From the NCBI RefSeq assembly GCF_900496995.4, contig NC_044011.1, forward strand, positions 16,896,041 through 16,960,040: a stretch of 64,000 nt of DNA, given 5' to 3'. The notes beneath the pieces were generated by a model. It saw only the letters and a list, made by a program, of their open reading frames with translations. It ran no database searches and had not been told where the DNA came from. This document shows positions 1-15,015 of this stretch, in pieces; positions within the stretch are counted from its first letter, which is position 1, and each line of letters starts with the position of its first letter. This DNA is from Aquila chrysaetos chrysaetos. Its lineage: Eukaryota; Chordata; Aves; Accipitriformes; Accipitridae. A program made the position numbers and the translations under genes.

Positions 1-3000
1 ACCTGATGCATTACTGTCATTTTGAAGGGCAGATGTTCTTACATTCCATGCTTCAACAAGCTCAGCTCTTTTCTATTGCTTTACAGAGACGTGGCTCCAA
101 CAAGAGGTACCGCTTGCGTGTGACACACCAACTGGATCTGTACTCCACACCGCCATGCACACAGATGCTTCCCTTAAACTACTGCAGTTTGTCACCATTC
201 TGTTCCAACACATCCACTGTACATTGGTTTTACTGCTCTACTCGGGATTGCTATTGCACTATTCTGGAGTATTTATCTGTTCTTTTGTAAGGGAAATACT
301 CATCATGTACTGCTATCTGGAGACCAGCAATTCCAGTTCATAAGCTTTCAAACTTGTTTTCATTCTGTAATGGAGTGAAAAGCCCATCTTTTGAGAGGCT
401 TCACAGGCTCATATTTTGCAAAATTCTTGACTTGCAGAATAAAGAAACCCGCAGACTTTGGCTTAGAAAACTGGAGATTTTTACACCCTTGAGAGACAAG
501 GAGTCTTGGACCTCAAAAATGCTCTTCGTCACACCTTCCTTCAATTGGGCACCCCTCGGCAAAGCATTTCTGGGAGAAGGAAAAAGCACATTTGATGAAA
601 ATCCAAATAAGATCCAGACAGCTCTCCTCACACTCTTTAGGCTGAATCTCCAGACCCCAGCCCTTCACAATGCCCTTCAAAATATGTTTACCATATGGTG
701 TGCTTTTCAGCCTCCTTGTTTGCTCTCCACCATGAGCAACTGGTCAAGCAGGCAATAGTAGAAGGCGTGGAAGCATCACAAATCTTGAAGAGACCTGATA
801 AAACTTTTAAGGCAGCTCCTACCTCCCCAGCCCAGCAGAAGGTGTGATGCGGGATGCGTGGTTGCTCTGGTAACATCACACCATCCATCCGGCGACTGTA
901 ACAGCAAGGTGTCAGCACAGCACGTCTCAGTGGCTTCACCATCCTCAGATGCTGAGAGGGAGATGGCAATATTATCTCCAGTGATTCTCACCTCTTCTGG
1001 TGCAAGGACCCTCTGGGGCTACGCACGGCTCAAGTGCTGGCCTTTCACTTCTTCCTACAAAAGCAGAGGAAATAGGTTTTTTTCTCAGACCTCTGAAGAA
1101 AGTTTACACCTTTATGTCTGAAACACCAAGGAAGGAAGGCTTTAAATAATACATTTCCAGAGTGCTTGTGTGCAAGTGTCGGGGATGGTTGAACTCATTT
1201 GAACCGCAGAGTGGTTGGAAAAGCGGTATTCAAACAGCACACCTGAAGTCAGCTGTGAAACTACTCTGCTGCTACAAAAAAAGCCACCAAAGAGCATGAG
1301 AAGTGCCTCAGGAAGGGAATCACCACCACCCACAGCTCCTGATCATGGTGCCGAAACTCCGGTACCCAGTGAGAGACAAAACTCCTGGCAGAGGGAGAGG
1401 GGCATCAGCTACCTTCTCCTCACCCCTTCTTGAAAATGAAGGAGAAAATAGCAGTTTCTTTAAAAGAAACAAGACCACAGCAGTCCTTTGACCAGTCATT
1501 GGCAAGCAGTTCATGATGTATAGGTAATGTATTTTGATTAATTTGAAGACAAAATGATTAGGACAACACACTGAGAAGAATCATCAGTTTTGCAACAGAA
1601 TTGTTGTATTTATATTTGCAGTAATGACCCGAACAAGTCTACCCACAATATATTTCCTTTTTACCTATCACAAACAAAAGACACAGTGTTTGTGAGTCTA
1701 GGCACAGGCTGAGAAGAAAGATAAGACATTAATGAAGCTAGTGTTACACCTTGCTTATAGGTGGGAAACTAAAAGACCTTCTCACATGACCCTATGCAAG
1801 GAAACAAGATCCCTCACAATACATGCTCCCAGGCTAGAACCTGGAGCTTATGTTTTCATAACTACTTGGGACTTCATAGCCTGTTCAGGCATCAGAGAAG
1901 ACAATTACATGAGCAAACACCCTTTCTCGTTGTTCTCGGTGGGAATTCTTGGTGCTAACCATTCTGAAACAATAGCCTTAACATGCTGATTTCAGAGAAT
2001 TTACACCCTGCGGGAGTCTTGTCCTCTGACTGTATCAACTCTTAACTACAGTGGATGGAAAACTGAATGAGCTGTAACTGGTTTTATCAACTGGACAGCA
2101 GAAACAGATGGATGAAGAAAATCACAGGCAATCTTCATCAGAGAATGTCATGCTCTACAGCATTCTGGGACTATTACCCACAGGGCAATACAAGTATAAT
2201 GTGCTCAAATTTTTGAGGCTGATCCTGTATATTAAAAAAAAAAACTGAATAGAAAAATTCAATTCCCTTTCAGAATCTTACTGAATATACCAGAGTGTCT
2301 GCAGCTTGAGCATAACAATGCCAGCAAAACCAGCCAGATCTGTTTCCTTCTGCCTGAAAGTTAATCTGTTGCTACACTGAACGTTATCACCACAGAGGGA
2401 AAAATTCAGTATCTGACATTACTCTGCAGTGAGATTTCTCTAGGACTTTCAGAAGAAATCCCACTCTACATGATCAAATGCCTTTCTATTGAGGTTATTA
2501 ATACTCTGTTGAAGTTTGTATTTTGCTTTGATTAAAGCAATTAAATTAACTTCCTTATATCAGAAGATATAAAATACCTTCCCAGCTTCAAAATCCACCT
2601 CACCTTTTTAGTATTGGAGATGATATTTATTCAGGTATTCTGGCTAAAAAACTGAGGCCTTGGTCTTGGGAATCTTTAAATATGTAAGTTACCTGAGACA
2701 TATGAAACACAAAGTCCAGTTTCAAATTGCTAGGAGCTGGCTTCTTCTTCTGGCTATTGTAAACTTTTCTTAGAGGAATACCACCATTTTTTAATGTATG
2801 AAATGTCTTTTAAAAGGCAATGTTTAAGACAGTTATTAGAAATATTGTAACTAATTTTTAGTGATGTGATGTTAACGCAGAAGAATTGTCCTTAATATCT
2901 GAAAGAGCACTCAGAAGATGTTTACTAGAAATTCTGGAGGTAAAAAGATGGGACTTTTGGGGTTTTGTTTTCTGTTAACCTTAAATGCTATTTAGAATTT

Positions 3001-6000
3001 AAAATTTGGTATCTTTCATGTTTTCTTAAAAGCCAAACAAGATACAGTCCTTACATAAGGCCTTTATGACTATTGCTACTATTTGTGAAGCAGTAGTTTC
3101 CCACTTTTATGTTTTGAGATTCTTGGGGGGAACTATTTTCTCTTAATTCTGTTACAGTTACTTTCCACTGACTTTGTCTCAGCTAATAATAGCCAAGAAC
3201 TTGGCTTAGCTTTGCAGCTTAAAATTTTGGAGTGTCTTCTTCTCCTAATATGATTTTTAAATCTGTCCCTTCCCACTTTCAGTCTGACTACCTGAAAATG
3301 GTCCTCTCAAGATCAAGAGAATGATTAGAAACCTAGGAATTTCACCATTCTTACCACAGATTTCTCAACAAAATTCTAACATGGAAAAGTTCATTTTTCA
3401 CTATTGTTTCTTGGCAGCTTTTCATAAAGAATACAAAGAAAAATCAGAACTGTAAACGCATGTGTTATAACAAATCAATGGGTTTAAATTCCAGTGGGCA
3501 TTGGTCAGAGTCCATCCCAAGAAGATCTTCCCTGCATTTAAAATTATATTTAGAAAGAGTGAAAAATATTCCAACAGTCAAAAGGGGGCAATAAAAAGAG
3601 CCCAAACATCTTATACAATAGCTATAAGCACAAGAAAAATATGGGTTTAGCAGAGATTTGGGTAATACCAAACTCCAGTTATGTGACCACAAAGCAAGAG
3701 CAGGTCTCAGAAGATCTCTTCTGTATCCAAAGCAAAGGTTTATCTGTAACTGAAATATATTCTAGAGTGGAAGAGCTAGACATTATCATGAGTTTTTACC
3801 TCCTTTTATTGGGAAAGAGGACTAAAATATGCAAGTGTGTGCATGTGGAAGGTGTACAGTTTCTCGTTTTTTCCACCTGAGAAAAAGCCGGAAAGGCAGG
3901 TCTTCTTGGTCCTTCCTTCTTTTCTTTAGGGAAATCACTGGCAGCAATGAGAACCAGGTGGAAGCCGCTCTTGCTTAATGCGGTGGAGATCAGGATTGAT
4001 TCCTTGGCTTTGTCCGTCTGAGAACCGAATCAGCAATAAGCATTTGAAAGCTGTCAGTACTGGGGAAGGCCTACGGAAACATTTCACAGGTGCATTTTCA
4101 GGGCCGAGGAATGAAATTGGTTTTAATAAAGCAAAGTAAAAAAGGCTTAAATAGGACTTTAGCAATGCATAAGACTTCAGCGGTCCTCTGCCCAAGGGTG
4201 TCTTTCTCTCTATATGTAGTACCCTGTCACCAGGCTAGGTTTTAATTACACGAGCCATGGGCAAAACTAAGTCTGCTTTCTCATATCATTTTGATGTGGT
4301 ATTCCCTGTATCTCTAGGAAATTAAGGTCCCTGCTATGCTCATCCTCTCTTGAGCATTAAACGGCAAGTGTCATTGCCAAAGACAAGAGGTATGCTCTAT
4401 ACTGGTAGTGGGAAAAAAAGCTGACTTCCTCCTATTTCAGCCAATTATTTAAATCCCCTACACACCTCCAGTAACTCTCAGAGGTAAAACTTACCACTTG
4501 TGCCATGACAATTAAAAAGCATTAACCCCGGGACATACCAGACACCAGTTGCCAAAATGCCTTCCTATTAATTAGTGCAGCATTTAGTTCAGATTTCCAG
4601 TTCTTTTCTGGAGTGTAAAACCTGCGATACCACAGCACAGGATGAATGTGCTGCTGCAGCTGCAGCACTCGAGTCTGTCGTGAACTCTCTGCCTCCTAGT
4701 TCAGAGTCGTACCACCATGGCTCTCTGAAATGACCAGATGTAATTGGGTTCAGTGGAGTTCAAAGCTATGCTTTAGCTTCCTCATATCAAAGTCCATTGA
4801 TTCAGTGGCAGCTGAAGCACATCGAAATGCTGGGAGAGTGGGAGGGAAGTTATGAGCAGAGCATGTTCTGGTCTGTCCTGTTAGATGCCAGGATGTAGTA
4901 CAGAACCAGCTTTTGGTTGAGCTTTCAAGGACTCAGGTGTGGTCCCCTGGAGAAGACTTTATGTCCTCCTTTAATTGCTGCAAAACATATCTCACTTTTG
5001 CTGATGTACTTTGCCTATTTCATGGCTTGATACTTCTGAGATTCATTTACTTTTTTTTTTTTAAATGTCAGGACTTTCTCCTGAGATTGTTCATTCATTA
5101 TATTTGTTTTCTTGGACATGATTTAACAAACCATCCCTGAAGAATTTGCAGCTATTAACTTTGTCGAACAGTAGCTCAAGTGAGAGTTAAAGGCAAATGG
5201 TCTAAAAGAAAGTAATGGGCCAAAGCACCTCCAGGGTATTCATCTGCCCCAAAACTCATTTCAATAATTATTTCCCACAAAGACCAAGGGAAAAAAAAAA
5301 AAAAAGAAAGAAAAAGGAAGTTCTGTTGTTGTTGGTATGAGGCCATAAAGCGCAAATACAGATAAGCATAGCAGGGTTAGGGTTCTTTTGTCTAGATAGT
5401 CGACATACTCGAATCTTCACCCTCATTCCTTGTTGATCCTTATGCATTGTCCATTCCTACCTCAAATTCACTCCTGTAAGCTCCAGGCCAGCGATAACAA
5501 CTGCCCAGCTACACTGTCATGGGACAGCTGTCTGGCTCACATTGCTTTCAATGGCAGCCCTCACCTTGTGGAGACCTGGGCTGATGTTCACTAGCAACCT
5601 TATTCTGCGAAGAAGACCTACTTGCTGCCGCTACTAAAACTCAGGAAGCTGTAAGTGGCAGTGTAGCTAATTCACCTTGTATTGTCTTCAGAGAAGAGTA
5701 TGAAGAGTATACTATACAGTGTAACACACTCATATAATCTTGGTCATCCTGCAGGCTGTAACTGCAAATTAATTTCTGATGAACAGAACATGATGAAGGG
5801 TCTGAGTGCCCAGAAGTCCATCTGGTTTTCTCCAAATACACCAGCTGTACACAACTGAGAATGCCTGTCCATTAGTTCTGTGCAAATAATTCCAAAGAGT
5901 CCAATTTAATAAAAAATATTGCTTCTTTCCACAACCACTGCCTCACCATGGACTGTGCCCTCTCTTAAAAACACTGGATAGACATGCTTATACACAGATA

Positions 6001-9000
6001 AAGAATGTAACTTAGTCATTGCTGTTGCTGCATATAACTCACTGTTTTTCTGCAGACATTTTATGTGCCGTTCTTGACACAAGCAGACCCAGTCATTTGG
6101 TCATTTGTTTGGTTTTGAGTATTTCAGCATTAAAAAAAAGGAAAGAAAAAGGAGCCCTTCAAATCAAAATAACCTTCCAGTACACTGCAAGTTAAAGCAA
6201 AGTCAATTTAGTATTTTTTTAATATCACATTTATGTTATTTTCTCTTCTGCAAAGTCACAGTGGAGAGCCAAAAGCACTGGGCAGCAGTATCCACCCAGT
6301 ACCGGGAGACTTTGTACAAGCTATAGAGTCACATGTGCAAAATATTTTATCCAATCATTTATGGTATTATTTCTGGTCCTTGAGTTAGTCTGGATGTCTT
6401 AGTCCAGGGTTCACTGCTGTATGTTAAATTGTTGGGTATGTGCCTATATTCCTTTTTCTTTCAGAAATGTTTTGTTTCTCAGTATTTGATAAGAATGAAG
6501 ACACCTGTTTCGTCACCTGAACTTGAGAGAGTTTCATGTGGTTTTATGTGAGTCAGAGGTATCTTTTTTAGTTACATGTCTCCTCTAGGATGCTTGTAAG
6601 TCTCCCTAAAGATATCTCTTTGTATCTGGCATGCAACAAAGAACACAGAGCTAAAACCCACTGAAATCAGATGAAGCATCTTCATTAATACCTATTAGTT
6701 TTTAATCAGGTCACCTACCAAGTGCTATTACGATTTCCCCATGCCAGTACAGATGGGCCATTTTTATAGTTCTATTCTGCAATAAATTATGTTTTTAAAA
6801 AATTTGTTCTCAGTCAGCCTGAAACCATTTGTGAGCAGTATAGCTGGAAAGAAATTGGAGGTCTGACCAACAGGAGTGCTGGGTGACTGGCGTTACCATC
6901 TTAGCAAAGGTCCAAATTCATCTTCAAACCCCTCCCTCTCACATCCAGTGTCAAACAGGTTATTCACTGCAGATCTCCTGGGAGAATGTTCTAACCAGCC
7001 AAAAATGCAGTGAAGTTATTTGTGTAGCTACTGGGTAAAAGGAGTGAAAACATTGTGTGTGAAAGGAAATGTTTCTTCTGAGACACAATTATTTTTTCCT
7101 CTTTTTTTTTTTTTTATTTTGCTGAAGAAAAAGACTGCTTCAAGTTGAACTGAAATTTTTTTATATTCTCTGCTCAGTAGCTTGACCAAAAAAATCTATT
7201 ATTTCCACTGTGCTACTTCTAACTTTTCTATTTCATTCAAACTAGGTTTACACAATTTGCTTTCTAAAGAGCCATGGCATCAGGATCTGTAGAACTGCCA
7301 GGGTCAAAATTTCACTATTTTTGAATACACCTACAATACACAAAGATTTGCATAATAGGCCCTAATGCCTCCTTCAGAATCATTATGGTCTATTGACTAA
7401 ATAATGTGTCTATTGAAAATAGTTGAAATACCCATTTAGCTGATAGACTCTATTGACTCCTAATAAGAAGCTATTAGAGTTGAATAAATATTATGCATTT
7501 TAAAACTTGCCTAAATATATTCCATTTCCACTTATTTTCGTATTTACACAATGGACTGTAAAGAACATGTTGTAACTGCTCACAGACAGCTCCAAGAGAG
7601 AGTGTCCCTTTTTGTAGGGTTTTTTCTTAACTTTGCAGGTGCGAAGGTAGGTTGTATTTGGGTGGTTGTTTTGGTTTTGATGAGACCGACATGGGGGAAC
7701 AAAATCAAAACAAGAGAGAAAATTAAATTACATGAGTTGGTACTTAAATAAAATTAAGCTTTATGTTTTCAAAGAGTTAGCATAGGATTTAGCCATGCTC
7801 TCTTGGGCTTATATGTGGGATAGCACAACACATTCTTTACAGTCAATTGTTTAAATATGCAAATACATAGAAAATAATGAGCATGGTTAGGCAATGTGTA
7901 AAATGTATATTTGTATTTACTCAGCCTTAAATGTTTTCTTGAGAGCTGAAAGAATCTCTCAAGTTAAAGCATACTTTGATAATTGTCCATATATACATTT
8001 TTTGCTAATCCATAGCAATTCTGAAGCAACCATAAGTAGCTGTGCCTGTTCAGCATAAAGATTTCAGGCAAATGTGCCTTACACTCTCTTGTGTCTCATC
8101 TCAGAGTTTCAGATCTTGGATCCTGATCACATATCCTGGTACTCCATTTGGTACCATGTGGACATAAAAAATAGCCGGGACTTAAAGCTGGTACAGGAGT
8201 GTCTCCTGGATGAGGTTAGTTCAAGTGAAAGGAAGCCAGGGAAGTGGCTGCTGCTGTTCTGCTCAAGCAGACGGTTCAGCTGCATGTAAAGAGCAAGTAC
8301 CTCCTTAATTTCCCTCCTTGAGGCCTGAACAAGTACAGGCAGTGACAGCAGTGATCACTATACACATTTTCACGCCAGCTGACTCCATGTTCTCCAGCAA
8401 TCACAGACTCTATGTTCGCTGTTCTCTTGTTGTTTTCAAATGGTTTGCATATTTATGTGAATTACTGGATCTCATCAGCCTCTAGAAGATCACCAGGAAA
8501 ACTTACCAGCAGTTTGCACCAGAGGTCAAATGGGGAGGCTGTTCTTCATGGCCCATACGAGCCCTGCAGGAGTCTGACACAACTGCACGACGGCTGTGCA
8601 TAGACTTGCGGAGCTTGTTTCAGAGGTCAAGCTCAGTCACTCGTAGGTCTGACCACGTAGTCATTGACTGTGTCTATGTTACTATACCTCTTCACAAGCT
8701 CAGTTTTCCAAAAGGTTGCCTCGACTATATATTGCTGTGACAGTGTTATGCAAATTGTTTTCTCAGTTTATTTAATTTGATGTTGGCAAGAATGGAGGGT
8801 TAATGGCCTTGGCACAAACACATCTTGCTGCTATTTTCCAGTCAGTTCCTTGAATATCTGAACACTAGAAAGTGTTCTTCAGTCTCACAATGGGAAAGAA
8901 ACAGAGAAAGGTCTAATTTAGGTATTAGCCCTATCCCATTGTGGACTAAGATCTCCAAACTGTAACTCATTTGTCATGTGCTAGACACATCTCGTTTGGT

Positions 9001-12000
9001 TGTTTTACTCATCTCTTTCCTGTGCGGTCTACCACTGTCTTTCACATTTTAGTCACCCTGTGCATGTTGCAGAAAGTGTGGTCAACAGGCCACCCTCTTC
9101 TCCTTTCTCCCCTTCCTCCAGCCTCCTCATCACACTAGGTCCTTACCCAATGAACACCAACCCATCTGTGGGGGCAGAGGTCTTCCAGAGTACGGGCTTG
9201 TGAAGAAACCATGGTGCAGAGATGATTTCTATGTCCTCACATCCCAAACATATTAAATAATTCTGCTCTCTGTGCCTGAGGGGTACTGAACTATCAGTGA
9301 GAAAGACTCCTAACAAACTGGAAAAGTCTCCACAGGTGCCTCTCAGCATTGGAGGTGCAGCATGGTCCCAGGTCTCACCTTCACCTCCAAATCACTTGTC
9401 TTCCCACAGCCACTTTCCCCTGGCTGTCAGGAAGGCAAAGACAACAAATGCATCCTGTGTCCTGCTAGGGGTAGGTTATCTTTTACTGTTTCACAGCCTG
9501 GACACCAAAGTCTGTCCTTTCTGATATTTCTAACTGACTGGTGAGAAGCAGAAGTTAGAGAACTGGATAAAAAATAACAAGCCAGGAGAGATAATTTATT
9601 TTTTTAAAAGTTGTAGCAAATTGATATGTATGTTCTCAATGGTTTGCACAAGTCACTTTATTTCTGTCTTCCATTGTCCCTGAATAAACTTGAAGGCACC
9701 ATCTGATCACTACTTCTAGGTGCCTATGGTTTGACTAAAATATGATATTTTCAGTTTAAGCTTCCATTCCTCTCCTCCCTTGCCTCCCTACCCCACAAAA
9801 AAGTTTAAGCACTCCACACTTTCTATACCTCTGGCTCCCAGGCAGCATTTGCAACAGTAGGAGCACTGAAAAGCATAGAAGCCAAATAATGCTAATAGGG
9901 CAAACAGAATGTAATTGCTTATGTGTGCTGGTTATATCCTGAAACAAATTGTTTCTTAATGCTGAGGTCAGACAGGGTTTAATTAGGAGAAATACAATTG
10001 GTGTAAAATTTTGCAGCAGGCTGCTTGTTTGGTGTCATGCCAAGTCAACATCAAGCCTTTCCAAATGGAAATTTTCATTAGAGGCCATTGGCAGCCTGGT
10101 TAGGCTGAGTTTCAACTTTTTCGAGTCCCCTGGTAACATGAACCTGAAACTCAGCATAGCTGCTTCCTAATAACAGGCTGTCCCTATTGCAACTGTTCTC
10201 ACACATGCACACAGCTTCTACGTATGTAGTAACACTTGTGCTCAAGATCTACAGTGGCTGTCTTCTGGCCTGAAGCTGTCAAGATCTGCATGTAGATAGG
10301 ACTTAACTTCAGCTTTAAGACTGTGGATAAATGGCATTTTATTTTTCTATTGTTTTCATACCAAAGATAGAGAAAGAAGTCTTTGAACCTCAGCAGAGGA
10401 AGGGAAATTTCTAAGCCCTTTTTGTTGAGTTGTGACCCTTTTTTTGTTTTGTTTGTACCACTCTATGCAAGGTTCTCAAGGATTCTTACTGATGCTCAAG
10501 GCACTGATACTGCTCTTTACATTGATTATCACAGCCCCAGTGCTTGTGCTGCCAAGGTTAAGGTTGTATCAGCATTTCCTTTATAGACCCTGCTGTTCAA
10601 GAGAAAAATGTTTAACTTGACTGAGAAAATTTGCTTCAGGGTGGAAATCTTTTTTCCCTTTCCCTAATTTTGTGAGTTAAGCTGATGCTCATAAAACTAA
10701 GGGATGGGCATTCTGGCTTATAGCAAACAGGCATTGAAGGCTTCTTCCACTCCTTAGCATACCTCAGTCCCAGTCTGTGTCTTTTCTTCTTATGCCCATC
10801 CTGACAGGGAGAACACTGATGAATAGCCCACAAAGGGAGTGTGACCCAGTGCGTGACACAGCCCGTGGGCTTTAAAGTTGAGCTACCAGAGATACTTACT
10901 CCAGAAAGTGCTGTCAGCAAAAGGCAGGAGCACTGGAGGATTTGTGCCTACTGTGAAAGCTGGCTGGGGTGGCAGGTGAGCTGGCAGAGAAGGAGGGAGG
11001 GCTTGTGAGCCAAACTGCTGCTGCAAATAAGACAAGCCAGGTTATAGGAGGGAGAAACTGCCGGGAAGAAAGTGGCAGAGACCCAAGTAGATAGTCATTG
11101 AAGAGCAATTTGTTGAAGTAAACAGGAGCCTTTTCATTTCAGTATCTCTCTGCCCTGGTTCAGACTATACCTGAATCAGCATTTACAGAACCATGTCCTC
11201 CCTGAAGGTGACATTTTCTCTTCTTTGTGTTTTTTTAGCCAACCACCTGTGTTCGGTCCCCTATTTTCTCTCCCCCTTCTGCTCTCAGTATCTTTTGAGG
11301 GAGCAGCATATTGTGCACCCTTTCCTCTCTGCTATCTGTGGGCCAGCTGAGGTACACCACTGCCTCTGTCCTGCTTCACCCCTGTACCATTCCTGCTGTA
11401 TTTGTCTGTTGGATGAATCCTTATCCCTGGCCTGCTGTATCTGCCTGGCACATGTTCATGTGCACAGCTCGTAGCATCAACGATAGTTAACCGTATTCTC
11501 TGTGTGTAGGTATGTGTGGGGAGAGAAGAAAATACAAAACCAGTTGCGTTGCTGTTTCTCATCTCTGCCCACATGCTCCAGTTAGGGTCCAGTCTTTATA
11601 GTCTCTATAGGAGAAAAAAAAGTCCATTCAGGTTTGGCAAGATAAGAACATAAATATGGGAATATCCACTGCACATACATGATCTTCCACACAACAGTGC
11701 CTTGAAATATTTGTGTTGTGAAAGTTATCAAAAATCTCTGGATAGAGATTTGGAGATTCAACCAGATTTTAGGGAGGAAAATAATCTTTTATATAGCATG
11801 ATAAGATCCTTATTTTTAATTTTTTTTCCAAGAACATGCCCAAAGATAGTTCTTAACAGCTGTTAGCAGCAGCTCTTTGGTGACTGTCCTCCCTTTATAG
11901 TTTCACTTTCAGGGTTTGCTTGAAAGGAAAGGAAAATCCCTTGCTTCATATGAAAAGGACTCTCAGCATTATTCAGTGGTGCCAGCTAGCTGTATTGCCT

Positions 12001-14950
12001 AAGCTGGTGGATGATGTTATCTTGTGCACATGAACCTGAAGCAGTTTGTACAGGAAGCAACAAAGCAAAATGCTGGTTTGCTTGTGGCTTTTCTCCCCAT
12101 TAGTCCAGACGAGGGACTGTATTGGCCTCCCCTATCAATTCTGCCAGAGTCCAGACATTTACATCACATGCTACAATCTCCTTCTATTCCCAATCTGGAG
12201 TCAGTTTTAAAAGAAAGATGTGTAAATGTATGTTAAGCAATCAGCAAAGGATTTTGACGTGACTAAATGGAGACTTCACATTTATTCTGCATATTTCTGT
12301 TTCTGTCTTTTCTTTGCTTCTAGGGTGCAAATCTAGGGCACGTTTCATGGTGCCAACTGGCTATGAGTTTTTTCCCAAGCTACGGTGCTGATATCTCTTA
12401 TTGGCACAGATTTTACAGCTTCAGATCCCTGACTGGGGGGACACAGCCAGGTCAAAAATGAGATGTGGATGGTGGCCTATGCCTTGGCAGCCCAAAGCTG
12501 CTGCGTGGCCCCAGGAAAACCACTGCACATGTCAACTCAAAGATCACCGTCACAAACACCCTGATAACCTACCTGGTCCCCCACTCCCATAGAGTCCACC
12601 CCCTTTTAACTCTTCTGGGGTTGACTGGCTACTTGGTTTCCCCTTGGCAGAGGGAAGGAAGCATCACTTTTTCCTTCATCAAAGAAATAAACAAACAGCA
12701 AGGTAGAAGAGGGCAGCATCTTAACTGCCTTTGCTTGAAATTTTGTTAATTTGGGGTTTAGAGTTTCTTGCTTTATTAAACACATTTTCATGCATGTGTG
12801 ACTACAAATGTATGTATCAGGCTCTGGTTCTGGCATCACAACAGAGGATCAGGTGGTGAGGTGGGGGTTGGAGGAGTAAATATAGTTTCTGCCATGTGAT
12901 CATCTCTCCTCTGTTTTTAAAACCTCCAGCCTTTTCCTGAATTACCCCATGGGTAGCTTAGTAACAGATATGATGGCCCATTCTTTAGCGCTCTTAAAAA
13001 ACTGGAAAATATACTGCCATTCTAGAAAGAAACAAACAAAACTAATGAGCTGAAGGTGTTGTCATGGAAGTGTTACTTACAAGCATGGAAGGGGCAGCTG
13101 CCCTTCACCGAGCTCTGCTGAACAGCCAGACCATAAAGCAGTGCTCCCCGTCACGTACAGCTGGGAGGCTGCGGGCTCTGTAAATGCTGTTTGTACAGAT
13201 GATGAGTCCCCTGCCGAAGCGGGTGATCAGTGGACCAGGGTCAGAGACATTAACACACTCAGAGACACATTGCTGGATGATCACTTGTACTGGCCATTGC
13301 CATGCAGAAGGCACGTTAGAGGGAAGCTTGGCAGAGCTGGGTAGCACTGAGCCTCTCTATTTGCATGCAGTACAGGAAAGCAAGAAGTGCTCGTCTCCTG
13401 TTTAAAGGCAGCTACTGCTGCTTCACTGGGAGCTTTGGCCTTTTCAGTGGGGAACCCAGGAGACAGACTGTCAGAACAGAAGTCTCTTGTTCAAACTACC
13501 AAGCTTAGGAAGTGGGGATAGTGAAAAAAAATTAAATTAAAAAAAAAAATTAAAAAGGCTCAGATCAGTCAAACCAAAGAGAGTTGTTTCTTGGTTGGGT
13601 TTTGGGGTTTTTTTTTTCCCCTTTCTGAGGTTATTTAGTTATTTTTAGTTGGCTGGATGCAGAAGCAAGAAGTGTGGAGTTCACTCGAGGCCTTGAAGAT
13701 AAATTCATAATTCAGTTTTGCAAACAGACAAACAAATAAAAGTTGACATGCGGTGGAGGTTTTATATTTCCTCATTGTATTTCCCCTGCTTTGTACAAAT
13801 CTTCCTGGAAATCTCTGTAGTAATTCTCACTAACTGCTGGGATGCCTACTGTGCAGGGCAGAACTGATCAACTGCAGGGAATCCCATTTTCCCTCTTTTT
13901 TTTTTTTCAGTTGTGTCGAATTCCTTCTCCTTAGTAATCCCCCCATTCCCTCAGGAGCTGAGAGAAGATTTAATTGTTAAATTTGCATAGTAACTCAGCA
14001 AACAAACTCTCCAGTCTCGTGTAGACCTTTAGCCATTGCAGGCTTCATTTTAGTTATAAATCACTTATTTCTCTATGCTCAGCCATGATGACATTTCATA
14101 CTCAGGAGGCCGGTGCAGAGAAATGATTGAGGGACAGTCCTTGTGGGGGCTTTTGCTTTTAGGGCTGCTCTTTTATAGTGTAGCTTATTGCAGGATTATT
14201 TTGAGAATGGGGCTTTGCAGGTGGATTGCGTTTGCTCATTCTCCAGAACTATCCATGTGATCACATAACCCTGCCATAAGTGGCCTCTGTCTGGTAGACC
14301 TCTTAGAGATGTAGAAATTCTGAATATGGGAAATAAATTAAATCCTATTTAGTGCAATGAAACACAGTAAATGCAAAAGCATTTGCACTATTGCTGGATT
14401 ACAACAAAATGGTTTGACTTTAAAGATGGTTTGCAAGTATGGGGGTTTGCAAGGTTTCTGCAGGACATGGAAAAGGTGGGACATCGTTGGAGTGAACAGA
14501 AAACTCTGTAGTTCTTCCAAGTTTCTAAATGCAGTCCACAATACCTCACACTAACATCTAGAGTTTTTTAAAACCATGACACAGACTAGACAGTGATGGA
14601 ACAGACAACAGACAACATCACATTACTCTTGCAGTTGGATTACTGGGCTCAGCTGTCCAGAGCTGTCCAATTCAGTGGTGCAGCTTTAGTATTTAAGACT
14701 TTGATGCTAAAACTGTCCACAGTTCCCTCTGCACCTCTACCCTGCTCTACTGAATCTGTTTCCTGTAATAAACTGGCTTGACAACCTACAATCTCACTAA
14801 TGAAGAGGACACTCCACAGTCGGCAGGGAGAAGCGTTGTACCAGAGAGGCAGTAGCCTGTCTGAAGGATTGTGGAGCTTCTACCTTTGATGGTGGCAAAC
14901 TAAACTATTGCAAGTGTAATTTCTCCATAAAATGAAGAGGTTCTGCAGCC
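1..14950. other. Gene-free AT-rich sequence, left third of window
   Basis: I see no convincing exon, RNA gene or mobile element here. Open frames are short, overlap on both strands and show no recognisable domain. Visible structure is limited to homopolymer runs (A15 at 5291-5305, T14 at 7102-7115, T12 at 13896-13907), a 16-bp perfect palindrome at 4652-4667 built on PstI/E-box-like CTGCAGCTGCAG, and spaced inverted repeats at 841-849/874-882 (9 bp arms) and 8886-8895/8934-8943 (10 bp arms). The composition fits intron or intergenic DNA of a vertebrate. Very old repeats could be hidden that a library search would detect. Confidence 0.6.
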
Positions 14951-15015
14951 TCCATCCTTTGAAGTTTTCAAGGCCAACCAGATGAAGCCCCGATAAGCCT
15001 GGTCTGAGCTTATTG
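14951..15015 (+). mobile_element. CR1 LINE 3'-end fragment
   Basis: The order of words (CATCCTTTGAAGTTTTCAAGG, then CCAGATGAAGCCC, then AGCCTGGTCTGAG) follows the 3' region of avian CR1 LINEs as I remember it, where a 'ggaggttttcaaggccaggttggatg' type segment leads into 'agcctggtct'. The copy is diverged and lacks the terminal octamer repeats. CR1 copies are usually 5'-truncated and inert. Sense strand is plus. The call rests on recalled consensus; a repeat-library search would settle it. Confidence 0.6.

Noticed and set aside
9640..9700. MIR-like words (CAAGTCACTTTATTTCTGTC)
   Set aside because: Only one short word matches and the rest of the SINE order is missing.
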